Source: Clostridiales bacterium UBA1446 (lineage in GTDB: Bacteria; Bacillota; Clostridia; Oscillospirales; Oscillospiraceae). Taken from it: a DNA stretch of 9,389 nt. Made by a program: the position numbers and the translations under genes. The notes beneath the pieces are model-generated. The model made no database searches and was not told the origin of the DNA. It saw only the letters and a program-made list of their open reading frames with translations. Of the stretch, positions 5,900 to 9,389 are shown in pieces. Every line of letters starts with the position of its first letter. Positions within the stretch are counted from its first letter, which is position 1. The stretch spans positions 2,159-11,547 of the forward strand of contig DCTG01000203.1 of assembly GCA_002329245.1 (NCBI GenBank). The letters are read 5' to 3'.

Positions 5900-7060
5900 T
5901 CAGAATTCCATGCGCGTGCTCTTCACCTGCTTGCCGTCCTGAAGCTCAATGACGACCAGCGACTTGACAGGGTTGTGATTCTCGTCGATCCTGCACGTGC
6001 CGGTTACGCCCTTGAAATTGGTGGTGGCCGCCAGCGCGTCCTTCACGCCCTCGCCGGTCAGCTCGGATGCGCGGCTGGCCGCGTCGCAGGCGAACAGGAC
6101 GAGGTCATAACCCAGAGCGTTGAAGGCGTTGGGCTCCTTGCCGTACTTTTCCTTGAAGGAGTTGTAGAAGGACACGACCATCTCATCCTGGTCCAGCTTT
6201 GTGTAGTGGTTTGCAAAATAGACGTCGCTGCAAGCCTTGGCGCCTGCAAGCTCCGCAAGCGTCGGGGAGTCGTAGCCGTCGCCGCCGATGATGGGCACGT
6301 CGATGCCCTGCGCGCGGGCCTGCTTGATGATGATCCCGGCCTCGTTATAGTAGCCCGAAACGAACATGCAGTCGAAGTCCTTGTCCTTGATCTTGGTTAT
6401 GACGGCATTAAAATCCGTTTCACCGGCCACGAAGGCTTCCTGGGCCACGATGGTCCCGCCGTTGTCCTTGAAGGTATCGGAGAAGCTCTTGGCAAGACCC
6501 TTGCTGTATTCGCTGGCGTTGTCCAAAAGGACAATGGCCTTTTTCAGCGAAAGGTTCTTTGACGCGAATTCACCGGCCGCCTTACCCTGGAGAGAATCCG
6601 TGAAGCAGATGCGGAAGGCGTATTCCTTCACCTTGCCCGATTCATCGATTGTCACGCTGTCCGCCGTGGCCGATCCGGTTATGACCGGGACCTTGTTGTC
6701 GGTGGCCACCGGGATCTCGGCCAGGAAGGGGCCGGTCGTCGCCGGACCGAGTATCGCGATAACGCCGTCCTGCGTCGTCAGCTTGGTCGCCAGCGTCACC
6801 GCCTCGTCCACCGCAGATTTGTTGTCGTACTTGACCAGCTCGACGGTCTTGCCGTCCACGCCGCCCGCGGCGTTGAGCTCCTCAGCCGCAAGCTCGATAC
6901 CGTCCATCGTATCCTGTCCATAGGTGGCAACGGCGCCTGAAAGCTCCATATTCACGCCGAGCTTGATGGTATCCCCGCCCGCCTGCTGGGACGGCGTACA
7001 GCCGGTAACGAGCAGGCCCAGGCATACGACTGCCAGCATCACAATAAGGACCTTCTTCAT
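5900..7060 (-). CDS. livK: branched-chain amino acid ABC importer, lipid-anchored binding protein LivK/LivJ-type
   Basis: The extracellular solute-binding component of the importer, 386 residues. Residues 1-20 are a lipoprotein signal (KK, hydrophobic core, LVTG) with Cys 21 as the lipidated residue (LVTGC), followed by a short polar linker. The mature part is a periplasmic-binding-protein type I fold of the Leu/Ile/Val family: TIKLGVNMELSGAVATYGQD (31-50), ILGPATTG (103-110), VPVITGSATADSVT (124-137), GETDF (213-217) and IIGGDGYDSP (257-266). Serines and threonines in the 103-132 region are where the family holds the ligand's carboxylate and amino groups. I place the start at 7060, because AGGAG (7070-7074) is 9 bases from it but only 3 bases from an ATG at 7066, which would add Met-His. 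It has its own promoter and terminator. Branched-chain specificity is inferred from family and context; relatives bind other amino acids, amides or urea. Confidence 0.92.
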   Translation of the reverse strand: MKKVLIVMLAVVCLGLLVTGCTPSQQAGGDTIKLGVNMELSGAVATYGQDTMDGIELAAEELNAAGGVDGKTVELVKYDNKSAVDEAVTLATKLTTQDGVIAILGPATTGPFLAEIPVATDNKVPVITGSATADSVTIDESGKVKEYAFRICFTDSLQGKAAGEFASKNLSLKKAIVLLDNASEYSKGLAKSFSDTFKDNGGTIVAQEAFVAGETDFNAVITKIKDKDFDCMFVSGYYNEAGIIIKQARAQGIDVPIIGGDGYDSPTLAELAGAKACSDVYFANHYTKLDQDEMVVSFYNSFKEKYGKEPNAFNALGYDLVLFACDAASRASELTGEGVKDALAATTNFKGVTGTCRIDENHNPVKSLVVIELQDGKQVKSTRMEF

Positions 7061-7108
7061 ATGCATCCTCTCCTTGTAAATATTTGGTTAAGTCCGATTT
7101 ATGGGTAT

Positions 7109-7137
7109 ATACTATTGAGTTTGTCCCCCGATGTCAA
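7109..7137 (-). promoter_or_regulatory. sigma-A promoter of livK
   Basis: Consensus -35 TTGACA (minus strand, 7132-7137) is followed by a 17-base spacer and TAGTAT (7109-7114, 4 of 6). Expected start is near 7102, giving a leader of about 40 bases. Confidence 0.75.
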
Positions 7138-7149
7138 GCGCCGGGGACA
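7122..7149. promoter_or_regulatory. dyad TGTCCCC-N14-GGGGACA over the livK -35
   Basis: Two perfect 7-base inverted arms (7122-7128 and 7143-7149) are centred at 7135.5, on the TTGACA box of the livK promoter. Arm centres are 21 bp apart, two helical turns, as for a dimeric regulator binding one face. Occupancy would block RNA polymerase. The factor is unknown and the motif does not match CodY or TnrA consensus as I know them. Confidence 0.45.
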
Positions 7150-7181
7150 TAAACCGATAAACGTCCGCAGGATGATACAGG

Positions 7182-7210
7182 CTTTTCGGCCCATTTGGGC
7201 CCGGGAAAAG
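7182..7210. other. imperfect stem-loop between azlD and livK
   Basis: CTTTTC-GGCCCA (7182-7193) pairs with TGGGCC (7196-7201) and GAAAAG (7205-7210), with a 3-base bulge at 7202-7204 and a 2-base loop. It is about 90 bases past the azlD stop. Neither strand has a U-tract after it, so if it ends the azlCD transcript it is not by the standard intrinsic mechanism. The rest of the 233-base gap holds the livK promoter and nothing else I can name. Confidence 0.35.
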
Positions 7211-7299
7211 GACAAGCCCCGCTTATACGGCGCTTTCCTCTCGTTTTTCCGCTTATGAACATAGCTTTCCCGGAATCCGCGCTTTTATTAAGCCGTCGG

Positions 7300-7641
7300 T
7301 CAGCCGGCGATGAAGATACGCTGAACCAGCACCATGTAGACCACGGTGCCGGACAGTATGCTTATCAGCGCGTTGCGCTTCCAGACGTGCAGCGCCCCCA
7401 CCACAAACAGGGCGATGAACTCGGGCAGGCCGTGGGGATACTGCGCGACGCTCACGCTCCGCAGGCTGTATACCACCAGCAGGGCCATAATGGCCGGGGG
7501 CAGAGCCTTCCCGAGGTAAGCGACCCAGTCCCGCCGGGCCATCAGCCGGCGCTGGAGCGCGAAGGGGGCCGCCCGCGTCATGAAAGTGACGGCAGCCACC
7601 GTCAGTATCACCACAAGGGAATCCAGCGCGTCAATCCGCAT
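7300..7641 (-). CDS. azlD: branched-chain amino acid exporter subunit AzlD
   Basis: The small membrane subunit of the AzlCD (LIV-E family) exporter, 113 residues from the chosen start. It shows about three to four hydrophobic helices, with the family block TRAAPF (22-27), LPPAIMALLVVYSL (47-60) and a C-terminal HVWKRNALISILSGTVVYM (85-103). I chose the ATG at 7641 because GGGAGGAAGG ends 11 bases before it. An upstream ATG at 7671 would add 10 polar residues and lies above that site. The gene overlaps the azlC end by 11 bases, implying coupled translation. It works only with AzlC in known systems; the pair confers resistance to toxic leucine analogues by export in Bacillus and relatives. Confidence 0.9.
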   Translation of the reverse strand: MRIDALDSLVVILTVAAVTFMTRAAPFALQRRLMARRDWVAYLGKALPPAIMALLVVYSLRSVSVAQYPHGLPEFIALFVVGALHVWKRNALISILSGTVVYMVLVQRIFIAG

Positions 7642-8350
7642 GCCGCGCACCACCTTCCTCCCGGGCGTCAAGCGCCGGGGAGAGCTTCCCCTTCAGGGCG
7701 GTCAGCACAAGCGCCATTATCAGCAACGCGGGGATGATGAACCCGTCAGCACCCAACAGCAGGAGCGCTCCCACCGCGGCCGCAAGCCCGATGGAGACGG
7801 GGACATGCGTCGTTGAGGCCAGCCACTGGTCGATGAGTATGGTCATGAAGAGCGCCGTCATGGCAAAGTCTATCCCCGTCGTGTCGAAGCCGATTAAGGA
7901 ACCGGCCACCGCGCCCAGAACGGAGCCGGCTATCCAGTACGACTGGTTCAAAAGCGCGATGGCGAACCTGTACTGATGCGGGTCGACGCCGGCCGGCACG
8001 GTACCCGAGCAGAGCAGGGAGTAGGTCTCGTCGGTCAGCGAAAAGACCATGTACGGCTTTTTTTTGCCCATCCCGCTAAACGTCTCCAGCAGGGACAGCC
8101 CGTAGAATACGTGCCTGAAATTGACGATGAGCGTCATCAGCGCAACGGTCGGAAGCCCGACGCCCGGCGCGAAAAATTCCAGCATGACGAACTGCATCGA
8201 CCCGGCATAGACCGTCAGACTGACCAAAAACGCCCATATGAAGCTGTAACCCCTTTGCGAAAACAGCATCCCGAACGCGACGCCAACGAAAAGATACCCC
8301 AAAAGCACCGGCACCGTAACGGGGAACGCCCGCTTCAGCGCTTTTACCAT
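7631..8350 (-). CDS. azlC: branched-chain amino acid exporter subunit AzlC
   Basis: The large membrane subunit of the AzlCD exporter, 239 residues from the ATG at 8350. Family blocks are PVLLGYLFVGVAFGML (14-29), YAGSMQF (48-54), NFRHVFYGLS (77-86), DETYSL (107-112) and DFAMTALF (161-168), in an otherwise hydrophobic chain with a charged tail after about 220. Upstream in-frame TTG (8365) and GTG (8356) codons are possible, but only the ATG has a purine run (GGCGGGG, 5 bases away), and the family usually starts close to this point. The ribosome site is not strong. A near-consensus promoter precedes it and azlD follows by overlap. The known role is proton-driven efflux of leucine, isoleucine or valine. 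No Lrp-like regulator (azlB) is adjacent here, unlike in the B. subtilis azl operon. Confidence 0.92.
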   Translation of the reverse strand: MVKALKRAFPVTVPVLLGYLFVGVAFGMLFSQRGYSFIWAFLVSLTVYAGSMQFVMLEFFAPGVGLPTVALMTLIVNFRHVFYGLSLLETFSGMGKKKPYMVFSLTDETYSLLCSGTVPAGVDPHQYRFAIALLNQSYWIAGSVLGAVAGSLIGFDTTGIDFAMTALFMTILIDQWLASTTHVPVSIGLAAAVGALLLLGADGFIIPALLIMALVLTALKGKLSPALDAREEGGARHAD

Positions 8351-8400
8351 ACACACCCCGCCCAAACCTGTTGTTATTCCCGCCTAAGGCTGCAAGCACC

Positions 8401-8429
8401 AGTATATATGCTTTTTGCGGGCGTGTCAA
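8401..8429 (-). promoter_or_regulatory. strong sigma-A promoter of azlCD
   Basis: On the minus strand a perfect -35 TTGACA (8424-8429), a 17-base spacer and TATACT (8401-8406, 5 of 6) make the best promoter in the window. Expected start is near 8394, with a leader of about 44 bases. An inverted repeat AAGCA-N10-TGCTT (8394-8413) is centred on the -10. No T-box or riboswitch-like leader fits in the space. Confidence 0.8.
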
Positions 8430-8555
8430 AAGGCCGGCGGCGACGCATCTGTTCGGTCCGCTTGACGCCGCTGTCGGCGCGGATGCCGGTCTCTGCCTTA
8501 AAGTCCTTCCGGTTTGGCAGGTCCCGGACTGCGGAGCACGCCCTGCAAGCACACA
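8430..8555. other. intergenic DNA between rbsK terminator and azlC promoter
   Basis: About 125 bases without a gene. I see no T-box core sequence, no further promoter of similar quality and no repeat. Plus-strand frames crossing it are antisense to the flanking genes. Confidence 0.5.
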
Positions 8556-8593
8556 AAAGCGCGTGCCCGGGAAAGTCCCCGGGCACGCGCTTT
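8551..8593 (-). terminator. strong terminator of rbsK
   Basis: A perfect 16-bp GC-rich stem (8556-8571 with 8578-8593) with a 6-base loop begins 30 bases after the rbsK stop. The minus-strand tail is TTTTGTGTG, a short U-run, with the very stable stem compensating. It separates rbsK from azlCD. Confidence 0.8.
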
Positions 8594-8622
8594 GCTGGAA
8601 TCTTTTGCTGGATTGATCGTTT

Positions 8623-9389
8623 TTACTGTTTTGCCAGGAACGCGTCGATCTCTTCCCTGGTGGGCAGGGACGGCTGCGCGCCCAGCTTGGTGCAGGTCAG
8701 CGCGCCCGCTGCGTTGGCGTACTTCGCGGCCGCCACCAGATCGCCCGTTTCCACGAAGGATTTGGCCAGCGTGCCTGTGAAGGCGTCCCCGGCCGCGGTC
8801 GGGTCGATGGCATCCACCTTGTACGGCGGGACCAATTCGTCGAGGCCTTCGCCGTAGAGGTAGGACCCCCTGTCGCCCAGCTTGAGCACGACGTACTTGC
8901 AGCCGTTGCGCTCCTGAAGCTTCCTGGCGGCAGCCCGGCATGTGTCGATATCGGCCGGGTAGATGTCCACCAGCGCCTGCGTCTCGGTCTCGTTGGGAGA
9001 AAGGATGGTGACCGGCGGGAGCTTTTCGAGGTCGTAGCTCTGCGCGGGGCCGGCGTCAAGGACGGTGATGATGCCCTTTTGATTGGCCAGCTCGATCGCG
9101 CGCGCGTTGGTCTCGAACGGGATCTCAAACTGGAGCAATATGGCGTCGAACGGCTCCTGGAGGGCCTCCTCCAGCTTGTCCGGAGGGGTGAGCATGTTGG
9201 CGCCCGGGAAGATGATGAGCCGGTTCTGCCCGCTGTCCTCCAGCGTGATGGCCACAAAGCCCGTGTTCGCGCCTTCCTTGACGATGGTGTGGGTCGTGTC
9301 GATACCGGCCTCCTTCCACTTCTCAAGGAGATACTCGCCGTTGGAGTCCTTGCCCACCGTCGCGTAGGCCGAGACCTTCGCGCCCGCGC
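8623..9389 (-). CDS. rbsK: ribokinase, N-terminus outside the window
   Basis: A PfkB-family sugar kinase; ribokinase phosphorylates D-ribose to ribose 5-phosphate with ATP in the cytoplasm. The 254 visible residues begin AGAKVSAYATVGKDSNGEYL, which aligns with about residue 54 of E. coli RbsK. The missing 50 or so residues would include the GGKGANQ ribose-binding loop. Seen here are LSPNETE (the conserved PNE region), VVLKLGDRGSYL and the ATP/anion-hole motif DPTAAGDAFTG, whose second Asp is the family's catalytic base. The C-terminus GAQPSLPTREEIDAFLAKQ is nearly the same as that of E. coli RbsK, which argues for true ribokinase over fructokinase or other relatives. The in-frame GTG at 9357 is internal, since family sequence continues upstream to the edge. 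No ribose transporter is in view; it may lie beyond position 9389. Confidence 0.88.
   Translation of the reverse strand, partial: AGAKVSAYATVGKDSNGEYLLEKWKEAGIDTTHTIVKEGANTGFVAITLEDSGQNRLIIFPGANMLTPPDKLEEALQEPFDAILLQFEIPFETNARAIELANQKGIITVLDAGPAQSYDLEKLPPVTILSPNETETQALVDIYPADIDTCRAAARKLQERNGCKYVVLKLGDRGSYLYGEGLDELVPPYKVDAIDPTAAGDAFTGTLAKSFVETGDLVAAAKYANAAGALTCTKLGAQPSLPTREEIDAFLAKQ

Noticed and set aside
5858..6562. 234-residue plus-strand open frame
   Set aside because: It starts inside the livK terminator hairpin and is antisense to livK, whose family match is unambiguous.
7061..7066. Upstream ATG as livK start
   Set aside because: It lies only 3 bases from the AGGAG core; the next ATG at 7060 has the normal 9-base spacing and begins a standard MKK lipoprotein signal.
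8366..8555. T-box or amino acid riboswitch upstream of azlC
   Set aside because: The conserved T-box core is absent, and the predicted start leaves only about 44 bases of leader, too short for such elements. The livK and livH leaders are likewise too short.
7976..8857. 293-residue plus-strand open frame
   Set aside because: It is antisense to azlC and rbsK, both clear family members, and crosses the rbsK terminator and azlC promoter. Its composition (Arg- and Pro-rich) is that of a shadow frame in GC-rich DNA.
9355..9357. GTG as the start of the ribokinase
   Set aside because: Residues upstream of it to the window edge continue the family alignment (AGAKVSAYAT), so this valine is internal and the gene is cut by the window.
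1..9389. CRISPR array, insertion sequence, phage, toxin-antitoxin or biosynthetic cluster
   Set aside because: No regularly spaced direct repeats, transposase, integrase, terminal repeats or matching protein families are present; all confident genes are transport or metabolism genes.

Overview
The window reads as ordinary bacterial chromosome, most likely from a Bacillota lineage (Clostridia-like). This is inferred from purine-rich Shine-Dalgarno sequences, a lipoprotein-type solute-binding protein, TTG starts, compact intrinsic terminators and sigma-A type promoters; the taxon cannot be fixed from sequence alone. Base composition is moderately GC-rich by eye. Every confident gene lies on the minus strand, so transcription runs from high to low coordinates. 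There is no RNA gene, CRISPR array, insertion sequence or phage gene.

In transcription order: (1) 8623-9389, the C-terminal five-sixths of a ribokinase (rbsK), ending at a strong 16-bp-stem terminator. (2) 7300-8350, azlC-azlD, a two-subunit branched-chain amino acid exporter with a near-consensus promoter. (3) 5900-7060, livK, a lipoprotein solute-binding protein with its own promoter and its own intrinsic terminator. (4) 2287-5732, livH-livM-livG-livF, the two permeases and two ATPases of a LIV-I type ABC importer, tightly packed, with a second candidate promoter and a terminal hairpin. (5) 298-2034, a GNAT acetyltransferase followed 3 bases later by an MFS transporter, with an extended -10 promoter and two tandem terminators. 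(6) 1-297, no confident gene.

Functionally, the core is a branched-chain amino acid homeostasis block. LivK captures the amino acid outside the cell, LivHM with LivGF import it using ATP, and AzlCD next door is the family known for exporting the same class of substrate. Each transcription unit appears to have its own promoter, and three of the four promoters examined carry dyad symmetries at positions where a regulator would act. No regulator gene lies in the window.

I did not find a novel multi-gene system. The points most worth a second look are the importer-exporter adjacency, the terminator plus promoter that separates livK from livHMGF, the putative operators at the livK and livH promoters, and a perfect 22-bp palindrome just after livF.
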